A DNA stretch of 64,000 nt from Nocardioides jejuensis (GCF_004337475.1 NZ_SJZJ01000015.1:16523-80522); one strand, 5' to 3'. Numbered from the stretch's first letter, positions 31,952 to 41,032 are shown. Notes: generated by a model from the letters alone, not told the origin. Made by a program: numbers and translations.

Positions 31952-33517
31952 TCAGCTGCCGCCGGCAGGGAGCTCCTCGAGCATGACGCCCGGGTGCTCG
32001 CGGCCCACGTAGCCCGCCGTCCACTTGTCGACGAACAGCGCGAGGTACGTGCCGTCGCTGCGCTGGAGCACCTCGGTGTTGCGGACGCCGCGGAGCTCGT
32101 CGGCGCCGGCAGCGTCCGTCAGCCGGGCAGCGGAGTAGGGGAGGCTGGAGAGCCGGATGGGGGAGTTGAACTCGTTCTTCATCCGGTCCTCGACGACCTC
32201 GAACTGCAGCGGACCGACGGCCGCGAGCACCGGGCTCTGGTCACCGCGCAGGTCGGAGCGGAGCACCTGCACGACGCCTTCCTGGTCGAGCTGCTCGATG
32301 CCCTTGCGGAACTGCTTGAACTTGCTGATGTCGGCCGCGCTGCACGTCTTGAAGTGCTCCGGCGCGAAGCTCGGGACGGGCGGATAGGCGATCGGGTCGC
32401 CGACGTACATCGTGTCGCCGACGCGCAGGGAGCCGGCGTTGACCAGGCCGATGATGTCGCCGGGCTCGGCGGTCTCGACCGACGTCGCCTCGCGGCCGAA
32501 CATCGCCTGGGCGAACTTCGTCGCGAACGGCCGGCCGGTCGTCCCGTGCGTGACGACCATGCCGCGCTCGAAGCTGCCGGAGACGACGCGCGCGTACGCG
32601 AGCCGGTCGCGGTGGGCGCTGTTCATGCCGGACTGAACCTTGAAGACGAACGCGCTGAAGTCGTCCTCGACCTTGCGGATCGAGCCGTCGATGCCCTCGG
32701 TCGGGCTGGGCGACGGAGCCAGGTCGAGCAGCAGGTCGAGCAGCTGCGCGACGCCGAAGTTCTGCAGCGCCGAGGCGAACATGACCGGCGTCGTCTCGCC
32801 GGCCAGGAAGCGCTCCTGGTCGTGGTCGTAGTCGTCGAGCTGGAGCAGCTCGTGACCGTCCACGGCCTCGGACCACGGGAGCCGGTCGGCTTCCTCGACG
32901 TCGTCGGCGTCCATCCGCACCTCGGGAGCGCGCGTCGCGCCACCCGCCGTACGCGTGTACTTGATGAACTCGCCCGTACGCCGGTCCAGAACGCCGCGGA
33001 AGTCGCCGGCCTCGCCGACGGGCCAGGTCAGGGGAGTGGGACGCAGCTTGATCTGCTTCTCGATGTCGTCCATGAGGCCGAGCGGCGAGAGGCCGGGGCG
33101 GTCCCACTTGTTGATGACGGTGATGACCGGGATGCCGCGCAGCGCGCAGACCCGGAAGAGCTTGAGGGTCTGCGGCTCGAGGCCCTTACCGGCGTCGACC
33201 AGCATGACCGCAGAGTCGACGGCCGACAGCACGCGGTACGTGTCCTCGGAGAAGTCGCTGTGGCCCGGGGTGTCGACCAGGTTGATCACGTGGCCGTCGT
33301 AGACGAACTGGAGCGCGGCCGACGTGATCGAGATGCCGCGCGCCTTCTCCATCGCCATCCAGTCGGAGACGGTGGCGCGCCGGTCTCCCTTGCCGTGGAC
33401 CGCGCCGGCCTCGGTGATCACCCGCGCGTGGAGCGCGAGGGCCTCGGTCAGCGTGGACTTACCCGCGTCGGGGTGGCTGATGACGGCGAAGGTACGGCGG
33501 GGGCGAGTGTCGGGCAC
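31952..33517 (-). CDS. prfC: Peptide chain release factor 3
   Basis: The 521-residue GTPase has all RF3 landmarks: P-loop HPDAGKST (15-22), switch II DTPGH (82-86), NKWD (136-139), and the long C-terminal domains. It recycles RF1/RF2 from the ribosome. The GTG start at 33517 gives an N-terminus (RPRRTFAVISHPDAGKST) matching known RF3 proteins, and cannot be moved downstream without losing the P-loop. The upstream gene's stop at 33448 lies 70 bases inside this gene, so the two overlap in different frames. The reductase follows 20 bases downstream. Confidence 0.95.
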   Translation of the reverse strand: MPDTRPRRTFAVISHPDAGKSTLTEALALHARVITEAGAVHGKGDRRATVSDWMAMEKARGISITSAALQFVYDGHVINLVDTPGHSDFSEDTYRVLSAVDSAVMLVDAGKGLEPQTLKLFRVCALRGIPVITVINKWDRPGLSPLGLMDDIEKQIKLRPTPLTWPVGEAGDFRGVLDRRTGEFIKYTRTAGGATRAPEVRMDADDVEEADRLPWSEAVDGHELLQLDDYDHDQERFLAGETTPVMFASALQNFGVAQLLDLLLDLAPSPSPTEGIDGSIRKVEDDFSAFVFKVQSGMNSAHRDRLAYARVVSGSFERGMVVTHGTTGRPFATKFAQAMFGREATSVETAEPGDIIGLVNAGSLRVGDTMYVGDPIAYPPVPSFAPEHFKTCSAADISKFKQFRKGIEQLDQEGVVQVLRSDLRGDQSPVLAAVGPLQFEVVEDRMKNEFNSPIRLSSLPYSAARLTDAAGADELRGVRNTEVLQRSDGTYLALFVDKWTAGYVGREHPGVMLEELPAGGS

Positions 33518-34659
33518 TGGCCGGATTCTACCCGGTACGGCGGCTCTGCCTCGCGCCCCTGGAAGGCCAGGATCGCGGGGTTGACCACGGTGCCGTCACG
33601 GATCTCGATCGCCCGGCTCAGTGTCTCGTCGGCATCCCACGCAGGAGCACCCTCGAGCACGCGTCGCAGGAACGGGATGAGCGCGCTGGTGTTCTCCCAG
33701 GTCGCGGAGTTCCACAGGTACGACGGCGAGTGGTCGACGCCGTAGTAGAGGACGTTGTCGCCCACCACGAAGGTCGGCTCCTCGAAGCTGGTGGGGCGGG
33801 CGAAGCTGAAGCCCATGCCCAGGTCGCACGACACGTCGACGAGCAGGCTGCCCGGCCGGAAGGCCGAGAGGTCCTCGTCGTGCAGGTAGATCAGCGGGTT
33901 CGCGGTGTCCTGGAACGTGCAATTGACGACGATGTCGTTCTCCGCGAGGTACGCCGGGAGCGGCTCGCGGCCGCGCTCTGTGATCACGTCGCTGCCGTTG
34001 ACCGGGTCGTGCTCGAACTGCCGGATCCGGACGGAGTGGATCGGTGCGCCCACTGCCGCGACGTCCCGGTTGGTCAGCACCGCGACCTCGTGCACGCCGT
34101 GCGCGTTGAGGGCGGTGACAGCCCCGCGTGCAGTGGCGCCGAAGCCGATCACGACCGCGCTCAGCCGGCGGCCGTAGTCGCCGGTGAGCCCAGCCAGCTC
34201 CAGCGCGTGCAGCACGGAGCAGTAGCCGGCGAGCTCGTTGTTCTTGTGGAAGACGTGCAGCCCGACCGCGCCATCACGGGTCCAGTGGTTCATCGCCTCG
34301 AAAGCGATGAGCGTGAGCCGGTTGTCGATCGCGGCCTGGGTCAGCTCGGTGTCCTGGACGCAGTGCGGCCAGCCCCAGAGCACCTGCCCCGGACCCATCG
34401 CCTCGACGTCGGAGAGCTGCGGCTTGGGCAGCAGGACGACTTCGGACTCCGCCAGCAGCTGCTTGCGGGAGGCGAAGCCGGCGACGTACGGCAGCAACGC
34501 GTCGTCCGCGACGCCGAACCGGGCGGCGTACCCGTGCTCGAGGGTGATGCGTGCCTGGAGGTCAGCATCGAGGTGGGGGAGGTGATCCGGGTGCAGCGGC
34601 AGCCGGTGCTCGTTCTCCTTGGCTGAGGAGCCGATGACGCCGAGCGTCGCGAGGGTCAC
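33448..34659 (-). CDS. Alanine dehydrogenase/PNT family, N5-(carboxyethyl)ornithine synthase-like
   Basis: The 403-residue protein belongs to the alanine dehydrogenase/transhydrogenase N-terminal family. Substrate residues are in SAKENEHRLPL and VLLPKPQLSDVE, and the NAD fold is VVIGFGATARGAVTALNAHG near 190. N5-(carboxyethyl)ornithine synthase, an NADPH-dependent opine-type enzyme, is the closest family name I can offer; a plain dehydrogenase role is possible. GTG 34659 overlaps the stop of the small basic gene. The C-terminal 23 residues (ending PTRVSPR) are encoded over the prfC start, an unusual 70-base overlap. Confidence 0.78.
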   Translation of the reverse strand: MTLATLGVIGSSAKENEHRLPLHPDHLPHLDADLQARITLEHGYAARFGVADDALLPYVAGFASRKQLLAESEVVLLPKPQLSDVEAMGPGQVLWGWPHCVQDTELTQAAIDNRLTLIAFEAMNHWTRDGAVGLHVFHKNNELAGYCSVLHALELAGLTGDYGRRLSAVVIGFGATARGAVTALNAHGVHEVAVLTNRDVAAVGAPIHSVRIRQFEHDPVNGSDVITERGREPLPAYLAENDIVVNCTFQDTANPLIYLHDEDLSAFRPGSLLVDVSCDLGMGFSFARPTSFEEPTFVVGDNVLYYGVDHSPSYLWNSATWENTSALIPFLRRVLEGAPAWDADETLSRAIEIRDGTVVNPAILAFQGREAEPPYRVESGQCPTLAPAVPSPSSATPTRVSPR

Positions 34660-34790
34660 TTCTTCTTGCCCGGATGGAGCTTGTCGGCGAGCGTCTCCGG
34701 CTGGGCGAGATTGCGCTTGTCGGCGCGCTTCTCCTTGATGGACTTGCCGGTTTTCTTGGTCATGCTCTGGCGCGGCGACTTGTCGCTCAT
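34656..34790 (-). CDS. 44-residue basic protein
   Basis: The product begins MSDKSPRQSMTKKTGKSIKE and ends LADKLHPGKKK; it is strongly basic with a conserved-looking SIKEKRADKR core. Similar short basic peptides occur in many actinobacteria and may bind nucleic acid or ribosome, but no function is known to me. The stop overlaps the GTG of the alanine-dehydrogenase-like gene by four bases, which supports both starts. AGAGAG lies about 9 bases before the ATG. Confidence 0.72.
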   Translation of the reverse strand: MSDKSPRQSMTKKTGKSIKEKRADKRNLAQPETLADKLHPGKKK

Positions 34791-34873
34791 GTGGGTTCTC
34801 TCTGAGAGGAAGCCTGAATGGCTCCTGCTCTCGACAGTACGCCCCACCCGGCGGTCGCACCCCGGCGGGTGTG

Positions 34874-35866
34874 TCAGCGCGTGACCACGATCTTGCCGTT
34901 GGCCTTGCCCTGCTCGACGTACGCCATCGCCTCGAGGGTCTGGTCGAAGTCGAACGTGCGGTCGAGGACCGGGCGGAGCGTGCCGTCGTCGTAGAGGGCG
35001 GCGAGCTTCGCGAGGCGGTCGCCGTCGGCGTGCATGAAGAAGAAGGCGTAGCGGACGCCGAGCTGCTTCGCCCGGCGCCGGACCTTGCGGCTCAGAGCGG
35101 CCATGACCGGCTTGAGCAGCGGCTTGCCGAGTTGGGACGCGAACGCCGGGTCGGGCGGGCCGACCACGCTGATCACCAGGCCGCCGGGCTTGAGCACGGT
35201 CAGCGACTTCTCGAGGCTGGCCGCTCCGAGCGAGTCGAGCACCACGTCGTAGCCGCTCAGGACGTCGGCGAAGTCGGCCTGCGTGTAGTCGACGACCTCG
35301 TCGGCGCCGAGGGCACGGACCTTGGCGACGTCCTTGGTGCCTGCGGTGGTGGCGACGTACGCACCGAGGTGCTTCGCGACCTGGATGACCGTCGAGCCGA
35401 GCCCGCCGGCTCCCGCGTGCACGAGCACCTTCTGCCCGGGCTGGACCTGGGCCACGTCGACGAGCGCCTGCCATGCAGCGAGGGCGACGAGCGGCAGTGC
35501 GGCAGCCTCGGCGAAGGAGAGCGTTGTGGGCTTGAGCGCAACGTCCCCGGCGTCGATCGCGGCTGCCTCGGCAAAGGCTCCGATGCGCCGGTCGCGCGGG
35601 CGGGCATAGACCTCGTCGCCGACCTCGAAGCCACGGACGTCGGCACCAACGGCGGTGACCACGCCGGCCAGGTCGTGGCCGAGCACGAAGGGTCGCTTGT
35701 AGGGGATCAGCTGCTTGAACTCACCGTTGCGGACCATCTTGTCGAGCGGGTTGATGCTCGCCGCGCGGACGTCGACGAGGACGTCATGGGGCCCGACCTC
35801 GGGCGCCGGTACGTCGGCCTGCTCGAGACCGTCGGGGCCGTAGTGGGTGACGACGAATGCCTTCAT
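34874..35866 (-). CDS. Zinc-independent quinone oxidoreductase-type MDR dehydrogenase
   Basis: The 330-residue protein is a medium-chain reductase: VLGHDLAGVVTAVG near 61-74, VLVHAGAGGLGSTVIQVAKHLGA near 148-170 (NADPH-binding) and the family's closing FDFDQTLEAMAYVEQGKANGKIVV. The catalytic-zinc Cys and His of alcohol dehydrogenases are absent, so it is of the quinone/enone reductase type. Its ATG shares a base with the TetR stop (TGATG), so it is translated with that regulator. A TetR operator lies upstream of the pair. Confidence 0.9.
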   Translation of the reverse strand: MKAFVVTHYGPDGLEQADVPAPEVGPHDVLVDVRAASINPLDKMVRNGEFKQLIPYKRPFVLGHDLAGVVTAVGADVRGFEVGDEVYARPRDRRIGAFAEAAAIDAGDVALKPTTLSFAEAAALPLVALAAWQALVDVAQVQPGQKVLVHAGAGGLGSTVIQVAKHLGAYVATTAGTKDVAKVRALGADEVVDYTQADFADVLSGYDVVLDSLGAASLEKSLTVLKPGGLVISVVGPPDPAFASQLGKPLLKPVMAALSRKVRRRAKQLGVRYAFFFMHADGDRLAKLAALYDDGTLRPVLDRTFDFDQTLEAMAYVEQGKANGKIVVTR

Positions 35867-36477
35867 CAGGAGTCCTGTCCGGTGGGTGCTGCGGGAGGGA
35901 GCGGGGCGGTGGCGATCGTCATCGCGTTGGCGTACGCCGCGGCGAGGAACTGATCGGAGAGCTCGGGGTCGGTGACCGCGCGGGCCGCCTGGAGTGAGCC
36001 GACAAGCATGGTGAAGAGGCCGAGCGCGCGCTGCCGGGTCCTCTGTGGGTCGCCGTCATCGAGGTGACGGGAGATGGCCGTGACCATCGCCTCCGCGCCG
36101 ACCGTGTAGGCCTCCCGGACCATGACGTCACAGCGGCCGATCTCGTCGAGCAGCGCAGCCGAGGGGCAACCGCCGGCGAGGTCGTCGCGGTGGTCGGGGG
36201 AGAGGTACCACCGGAGGAAGCCCTCGACCGACTCGAGCCCGGCTGGCAGGGCGTTGACCGCCGCGACCTGGTCCTCGAGCTGTTGCGCGACGACGGTGGC
36301 GACGAGCTCGTCCTTCGAGGCGAAGTGGCCGTAGAAGGCGCCGTTGGTCAGGCCTGCGTCGGCCACCAGCGTCGCGATGCCGGAGCCGTCGATGCCGTCG
36401 CTCTTGAAGCGGCGGCCGGCGGTCTCGACCATCCGGCGGCGGGTCGCTTCCTTGTGCTCTGCGCTGTAGCGGGCCAT
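35866..36477 (-). CDS. TetR family transcriptional regulator
   Basis: The 203-residue protein has a TetR helix-turn-helix (ETAGRRFKSDGIDGSGIATL, then AGLTNGAFYGHFASKDELVATVV, about 18-62) and a ligand domain with the YSL-like C-terminal region AGGCPSAALLDEIG typical of TetR_C/TetR-YcdC members that control oxidoreductases. Its gene is coupled to the quinone-reductase-type gene and divergent from the ene-reductase; two palindromes sit between. It probably represses both directions until an enone or quinone is present. Confidence 0.92.
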   Translation of the reverse strand: MARYSAEHKEATRRRMVETAGRRFKSDGIDGSGIATLVADAGLTNGAFYGHFASKDELVATVVAQQLEDQVAAVNALPAGLESVEGFLRWYLSPDHRDDLAGGCPSAALLDEIGRCDVMVREAYTVGAEAMVTAISRHLDDGDPQRTRQRALGLFTMLVGSLQAARAVTDPELSDQFLAAAYANAMTIATAPLPPAAPTGQDS

Positions 36478-36518
36478 GACGTGGATCTCCTTCCGGGGGC
36501 TTGTCAGAACTTTAGCAT

Positions 36519-36542
36519 TACGATCATACTATTACGAACGTA
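36519..36542. promoter_or_regulatory. Paired palindromes, probable TetR operator
   Basis: TACGATCATA (36519-36528) and TACGAACGTA (36533-36542) start 14 bases apart in an AT-rich patch. The second is a perfect palindrome with a two-base centre; the first differs from symmetry at one base pair. They lie 27-58 bases from both divergent starts (36477 minus, 36569 plus). Confidence 0.7.
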
Positions 36543-36568
36543 CTGCAATCACGAACTGGAGCTGCCCC

Positions 36569-37816
36569 ATGGCCTCGCTTGCTGATCCGCTCGACCTGCC
36601 CTCCGGCGTACGACTGCCCAACCGCATCGCGAAGGCTGCGCTGAGCGAGGCGCTCGGCGATGCCGACAACGCCCCCGACGGGCGGATCGTGACGCTGTAC
36701 CGGCGCTGGGCGCAGGGCGGCTACGGCCTCCTGATCACCGGCAATGTCATGGTCGACCGTGACCACCTGGGGGAGCCGGGCAACATCGTGATCGAGGACG
36801 ACCGGGCGCTCCCGCAGCTGACCGCGTGGGCCAAGGCCGCCCACGACGGCGGTGCGGCGATCTTCGTGCAGCTCAACCACCCGGGTCGGCAGTCCAACCT
36901 GATGGAGATCGGCCACACCCCGGTGGCGCCGAGCGCCGTGGCGCTGGCCCTGCCCGGTGCGACCACGCCGCGCGCCCTCAGCGATGCCGAGATCGAGGAG
37001 ATCATCGAGCGGTTCGCCGTTGCTGCCGAGGTCTGCGAGGACGCCGGCTTCGACGGCGTGCAGATCCACGCGGCCCACGGCTACCTCGTCACCCAGTTCC
37101 TCTCCCCGCTGACCAACCTTCGCGAGGACGCATGGGGCGGCGACCCCGAGCGCCGCATGCGCTTCCTGCTCGAGGTCGTACGCCGGGTCCGCGGGCGGGT
37201 CAGCCCCGGCTTCGCGGTCGCGGTGAAGCTCAACTCCGCCGACTTCCAGCGCGGCGGCTTCGCCGAGGAGGACTCCCGTGCCGTCGTCGCGGCCCTGGCG
37301 CTGGAGGACGTCGACCTGATCGAGGTCAGTGGCGGCAGCTACGAGGAGCCGGCGATGGCGGGTTCCGCAGCTGCGTCGACGCGCGCCCGTGAGGCCTACT
37401 TCCTCGACTACGCGCGCTCGGTGCGCGACGCCGCGGGTGACGTGCCGATCGCTGTGACCGGAGGCTTCCGCTCGAGCGCCGGCATGCAGGACGCACTCAC
37501 GGCCGGAGACTGCGACGTCGTCGGCATCGCGCGGCCGACGGTGACCACCACGGACGCCGCCACCGTGATCCTCCAGGGCCGCGCGACGCAGCTGACCACC
37601 CACGAGATCGCGACCGGGATGCGCGGCCTGCTCGGCCGCTTCGCCGACCTGAAGATGCTCGACGGGGTCCTCAACCTGGCGTGGAACACCGACCAGCTGC
37701 ACCGGCTCGCTGCCGGCAAGGAGCCCGATCTCGACCGGGGCCCGCTGCGCACGACGCTCGCCATGATCCGGCGCAACGGCCGGGTGTCGTTCACGTCGCG
37801 CCGGGGCCACCGGTGA
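36569..37816 (+). CDS. NADH:flavin oxidoreductase, Old Yellow Enzyme family
   Basis: The 415-residue protein is an FMN-dependent TIM-barrel reductase. QLNHPGRQS (101-109), GFDGVQIHAAHGYLVTQFLSP near 179 and RRMRFLLEVVRRVR are OYE signatures. It would reduce an activated C=C bond or open a ring system. Some members carry extra domains, but here only the barrel is present. GGAG lies 8 bases before the ATG. The next gene starts inside its stop (GTGA), giving an operon of ene-reductase, dehydrogenase and hydrolase under the TetR palindromes. Confidence 0.9.
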   Translation: MASLADPLDLPSGVRLPNRIAKAALSEALGDADNAPDGRIVTLYRRWAQGGYGLLITGNVMVDRDHLGEPGNIVIEDDRALPQLTAWAKAAHDGGAAIFVQLNHPGRQSNLMEIGHTPVAPSAVALALPGATTPRALSDAEIEEIIERFAVAAEVCEDAGFDGVQIHAAHGYLVTQFLSPLTNLREDAWGGDPERRMRFLLEVVRRVRGRVSPGFAVAVKLNSADFQRGGFAEEDSRAVVAALALEDVDLIEVSGGSYEEPAMAGSAAASTRAREAYFLDYARSVRDAAGDVPIAVTGGFRSSAGMQDALTAGDCDVVGIARPTVTTTDAATVILQGRATQLTTHEIATGMRGLLGRFADLKMLDGVLNLAWNTDQLHRLAAGKEPDLDRGPLRTTLAMIRRNGRVSFTSRRGHR

Positions 37817-38703
37817 GCCGCGCGGCGTACGACCTCGGAGGGAAGGTCGTCCTGATCACCGGCGGCAACGGCGGCATCGGGGCGGCGACGGCTCGCACCC
37901 TGCTTGCACGTGGCGCCAGCGTGGCGATCGCCGACATCGACCCGACGACCCCGGAGCGCTCCGCTGGGCTGCACCCGACCGATGCCTTCGGGTGCGTGGC
38001 GGACGTACGCGACCGCGCCTCGCTCGACGCCGCGGTCGAGCAGACGGTCGACCGCTTCGGCCGCCTCGATGTCGTGATCGCGAACGCCGGCCTGCTGGCC
38101 AAGGCGGCCACCCTGCGAAACACCCCCGTCGCAGACATCGAGGCCACCCTTGCCGTCAACGTGACCGGCGTCGCCAACACCGTTGCCGCGGCACTGCCGG
38201 CGGTGATCGCGAGCAAGGGCCAGGTCGTGCTGATCAGCTCGGTCTTCGCCTTCCTCAACGGCATGGGGACGATTCCGTACGCGATGAGCAAGGCCGCTGT
38301 CGAGCAGATGGGTCGGGGCCTCCGCGTCGAGCTCGCCGACCACGGCGTCTCGGTGTTGACGGCCTACTTCTCCCTCGTGCAGACGGACATGATCGCGCGC
38401 GGCGTCGACGAGGACCCGGTCGTGATGGAGCTCCTCGGCGCCCTGCCAAAGGTGATGCTCAAGCGGATCACGCCCGACCAGGCCGCAGCCGGCATCGCCG
38501 ATGGACTCGAGGCGCGCGACAGCCGCGTCGTCCTGCCGAAGCTCTGGCGACCGGTCTCTGCCCTGCGCGGCGTGGCCGGCCCAGCCCTCGACGACCGCTT
38601 CACCCGCGACCGCCGGATTCTCGACGTCCTCGCCCGCCTCGACGCACGTACGTCCACCCCTGTTGCCGCCACGGCGACCCGCCCCCGAAGGAAGAGCTCA
38701 TGA
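37813..38703 (+). CDS. Short-chain dehydrogenase/reductase
   Basis: The 296-residue enzyme has the SDR cofactor motif TGGNGGIG (16-23), NAG in VIANAGLLAKA, and the catalytic Tyr/Lys in PYAMSKAAVEQ, with Ser in LISSVFAF. It would oxidise an alcohol or reduce a ketone with NAD(P). GTG 37813 overlaps the ene-reductase stop; the downstream hydrolase starts at 38700 inside the SDR stop (ATGA). The extended tail after 260 is of the SDR type that binds larger substrates. Confidence 0.92.
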   Translation: MSRAAYDLGGKVVLITGGNGGIGAATARTLLARGASVAIADIDPTTPERSAGLHPTDAFGCVADVRDRASLDAAVEQTVDRFGRLDVVIANAGLLAKAATLRNTPVADIEATLAVNVTGVANTVAAALPAVIASKGQVVLISSVFAFLNGMGTIPYAMSKAAVEQMGRGLRVELADHGVSVLTAYFSLVQTDMIARGVDEDPVVMELLGALPKVMLKRITPDQAAAGIADGLEARDSRVVLPKLWRPVSALRGVAGPALDDRFTRDRRILDVLARLDARTSTPVAATATRPRRKSS

Positions 38704-39554
38704 CCACCTGGAAGACGACCCCCAGCAAGACGATCGACGTCGACGGCACCTCGTTCGCCTACCGTGAGCTCGGCCCGCGCGGCGGCGTACCGGTGGTGTT
38801 CCTGCACCACTTCACCGCCGTCCTCGACGACTGGGACCCGCGGGTCATCGACGGGGTCGCGGCGCAGCACCACGTCATCGCCTTCGACAACAGGGGCATC
38901 GGCGCGACTGGTGGCAAGGTGCCCACCGACATCGAGCACATGGGTGCCGACGCCATCGCCTTCATCCGCGCCCTCGGCTACGAGCAGGTCGACCTGATCG
39001 GCTTCTCGCTCGGCGGTGCCGTCGCCCAGATGGTCGCCCTCCAGGCTCCCGACCTTGTACGCCGCATGGTCGTCGCCGGAAGTGGACCGCGCGGTGGCGG
39101 TGGCATCTGGAAGATGCCGTTCATCGTCGGCAACGCCTACACGAAGGCTTTCCTGCTGCGGAAGGACCCGCGCCACTTCCTCTTCTTCCCGCGCACCGCG
39201 GAGGGGAAGAAGGCAGCCAACGCCTACTTCGAGCGGCTCGCCGAGCGGACGACGGGTCGCGACAAGCCGATCTCGTCGCAGGCACGCCTCGCCCAGCTGA
39301 AGGCGATCACGTCCGCGGGCATGCACGCCAAGGACGACCTGTCACAGATCAAGATCCCCGTCTTCGTCGCCAACGGGGACAAGGACGTGATGGTCGCCAG
39401 CGAGCACTCGAAGGACATGGCCGCGCGCCTGCCCGACTCCCGCCTGCGGATCTACCCGCGCTCGGGCCACGGCGGTGTCTTCCAGTACCACCACGAGTTC
39501 GTCCCCGAGGTCCTCGACTTCCTGGGCGCTGGTTCCGCTGCGGCAGTGTCCTGA
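38700..39554 (+). CDS. Alpha/beta hydrolase (haloperoxidase/lactonase-like)
   Basis: The 284-residue protein has an alpha/beta hydrolase fold: VFLHHFTAVLDDWDPRV, DNRGIGATGG, the nucleophile elbow GFSLGG (Ser near 106), Asp in VANGDKDVMV and His in PRSGHGGVFQ. It resembles ring-cleavage hydrolases and esterases. GAAGGAAG lies before the ATG. It is the third gene of a coupled operon with an ene-reductase and a dehydrogenase, which would fit opening of a lactone formed from a cyclic ketone. Confidence 0.9.
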   Translation: MTTWKTTPSKTIDVDGTSFAYRELGPRGGVPVVFLHHFTAVLDDWDPRVIDGVAAQHHVIAFDNRGIGATGGKVPTDIEHMGADAIAFIRALGYEQVDLIGFSLGGAVAQMVALQAPDLVRRMVVAGSGPRGGGGIWKMPFIVGNAYTKAFLLRKDPRHFLFFPRTAEGKKAANAYFERLAERTTGRDKPISSQARLAQLKAITSAGMHAKDDLSQIKIPVFVANGDKDVMVASEHSKDMAARLPDSRLRIYPRSGHGGVFQYHHEFVPEVLDFLGAGSAAAVS

Positions 39555-39564
39555 GCGGGCTGCC

Positions 39565-40308
39565 ATGAGCACCCCCGACTTCCTGACCATCGATGCGTTC
39601 CTCCGCCCGCCGGGCGGCCGGATCAGGTGGCGGCGCAGTCTCCGGCGCGCGATCGACGACGGGATCGACGGGCTCCGTGGCTCGACCGTCAACCACGCGA
39701 ACGACGGCACGCACAGCCTGGCTCCACGGGTGCTGCCTGGCGGGGTCGCCCTCGTCGCAGCGTGGGAGTCGGCGGACGCGGCCCGGGCAGCCTTCGCCGG
39801 CCCCCTGCGTGGTGCGATCGATGGTCCGGGCCGCTTCAGCCTCGACGCCGAGATGGTGCGCGTGAAGATCGGGACGGACTCGGAGCGCGACCACTGGCAC
39901 GGCTGGAGGCCCAGCGCCGCGGGGGCGGCGCCGCTCGTCGACGACGAGCCCATGGTTGCCATCGTGCACGGGATCCTCCGGCGCGGCCGGCTCGTCGAGT
40001 TCCTGCGCAACAACCTGCATGCCGCGAGCAGGGCCGCTCACCACCCGGGGCACCGGGGAAGCATCGACATCTCGTCGCAGCTGCCCTACGAGCACACCTC
40101 GATCAGCCTGTGGAAGACCTACGCCCTCGCCCAGGACTTCGCCTACAAGAAGGGCGGCCACGCCACTGCCATGACCCACGCGCTCAAGCAGGAGACTCAC
40201 CGCGCCAGCGTGTTCCTGCAGGCCCGGCCGCTGGCGGCGTCAGGCACGCTCGGCATCGACAAGCCGCCGTTCCCGCATCTCCCGGAGGCGCAACGGGCCG
40301 GATGCTAG
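39565..40308 (+). CDS. Spheroidene monooxygenase (CrtA)-like protein
   Basis: The 247-residue protein has a repeated ferredoxin-like barrel layout and the C-terminal SISLWKTYALAQDFAYKKGG followed by HATAMTHALKQE, which resembles the SLW...A..FAY...H motif of the CrtA/spheroidene monooxygenase family, heme-dependent carotenoid ketolases. No carotenoid gene is nearby, so a different hydrophobic substrate is likely. The ATG is 10 bases after the hydrolase stop, with no strong ribosome site. The family call is moderate. Confidence 0.5.
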   Translation: MSTPDFLTIDAFLRPPGGRIRWRRSLRRAIDDGIDGLRGSTVNHANDGTHSLAPRVLPGGVALVAAWESADAARAAFAGPLRGAIDGPGRFSLDAEMVRVKIGTDSERDHWHGWRPSAAGAAPLVDDEPMVAIVHGILRRGRLVEFLRNNLHAASRAAHHPGHRGSIDISSQLPYEHTSISLWKTYALAQDFAYKKGGHATAMTHALKQETHRASVFLQARPLAASGTLGIDKPPFPHLPEAQRAGC

Positions 40309-40330
40309 CGACTGTCGGCACCCGGGCCGG

Positions 40331-41032
40331 TCATGAGCCCGGGTGCCAGGCGCGCAGCAGTGCAGCTTCGTGCGAGGCCAGCGCGGAGGCACGATCGGCC
40401 CCGAGGCCGACGCAGAACGTGACTCCCATCGGCACCAGCACCTGCCGGACCGGGTCGTCGAACTCGGCGAAGTGGTTGGCCAGGTCCAGGCTCACGTAGC
40501 CGTGCACGAAGCTCCACAGGGCGCCCGCCGCGGCCCTCGGGTCCTCGACCGCGAGCCCGCCGTCGACGCCCAACCGTGCGGCCGCCGCGATGACGTGCGC
40601 GTACGCCGCGTTGAAGGCCGGGGAGTGGCCGGCTCGGCGTTCGGCCTTGGTGGGAGTGGGCCGGTACGTCGCGCGCGTGGAGAGGCCGAACATCGCGTCG
40701 TACAGGTGGGGGTTGGTCCGGGCGAAGGCGAGAGTGGTCAGCGCCATGGTGAAGAGATCCGCGACCGGATCCTCGCTTGCGCCCACCGCAGCGAACGCCG
40801 CGCCGAGCTGGTGGAAGCCGTGGTCCTCCACTGCGCTGAGCAGCTCGGGGACGCCCCCGAAGTAGTTGTAGACGACCATGCTCGACATGCCGGCTCGCGC
40901 CGCCACCGTCCTGGCCTTGATGGCGGAGGGGCCTTCCTCGGCCAGCATCGCGACGGCTGCGTCGATGAGGCGCTCCGGGATCCCGTTGGAGAGGCCGGCC
41001 GCTGCGCTGGAGGAGGTCGCCATGCGCGTCAT
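40331..41032 (-). CDS. TetR family transcriptional regulator
   Basis: The 233-residue protein has a TetR helix-turn-helix near 22-65 (RLIDAAVAMLAEEGPSAIKA and AGMSSMVVYNYFGGVPELLS) and a TetR_C-type ligand domain with HGYVSLDLANHF. The start at 41032 overlaps the stop of the GMC gene upstream (ATGA), so it is translated from that message, unlike the usual divergent arrangement. A palindrome before the GMC gene may be its operator, giving autoregulation of the operon. Confidence 0.9.
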   Translation of the reverse strand: MTRMATSSSAAAGLSNGIPERLIDAAVAMLAEEGPSAIKARTVAARAGMSSMVVYNYFGGVPELLSAVEDHGFHQLGAAFAAVGASEDPVADLFTMALTTLAFARTNPHLYDAMFGLSTRATYRPTPTKAERRAGHSPAFNAAYAHVIAAAARLGVDGGLAVEDPRAAAGALWSFVHGYVSLDLANHFAEFDDPVRQVLVPMGVTFCVGLGADRASALASHEAALLRAWHPGS

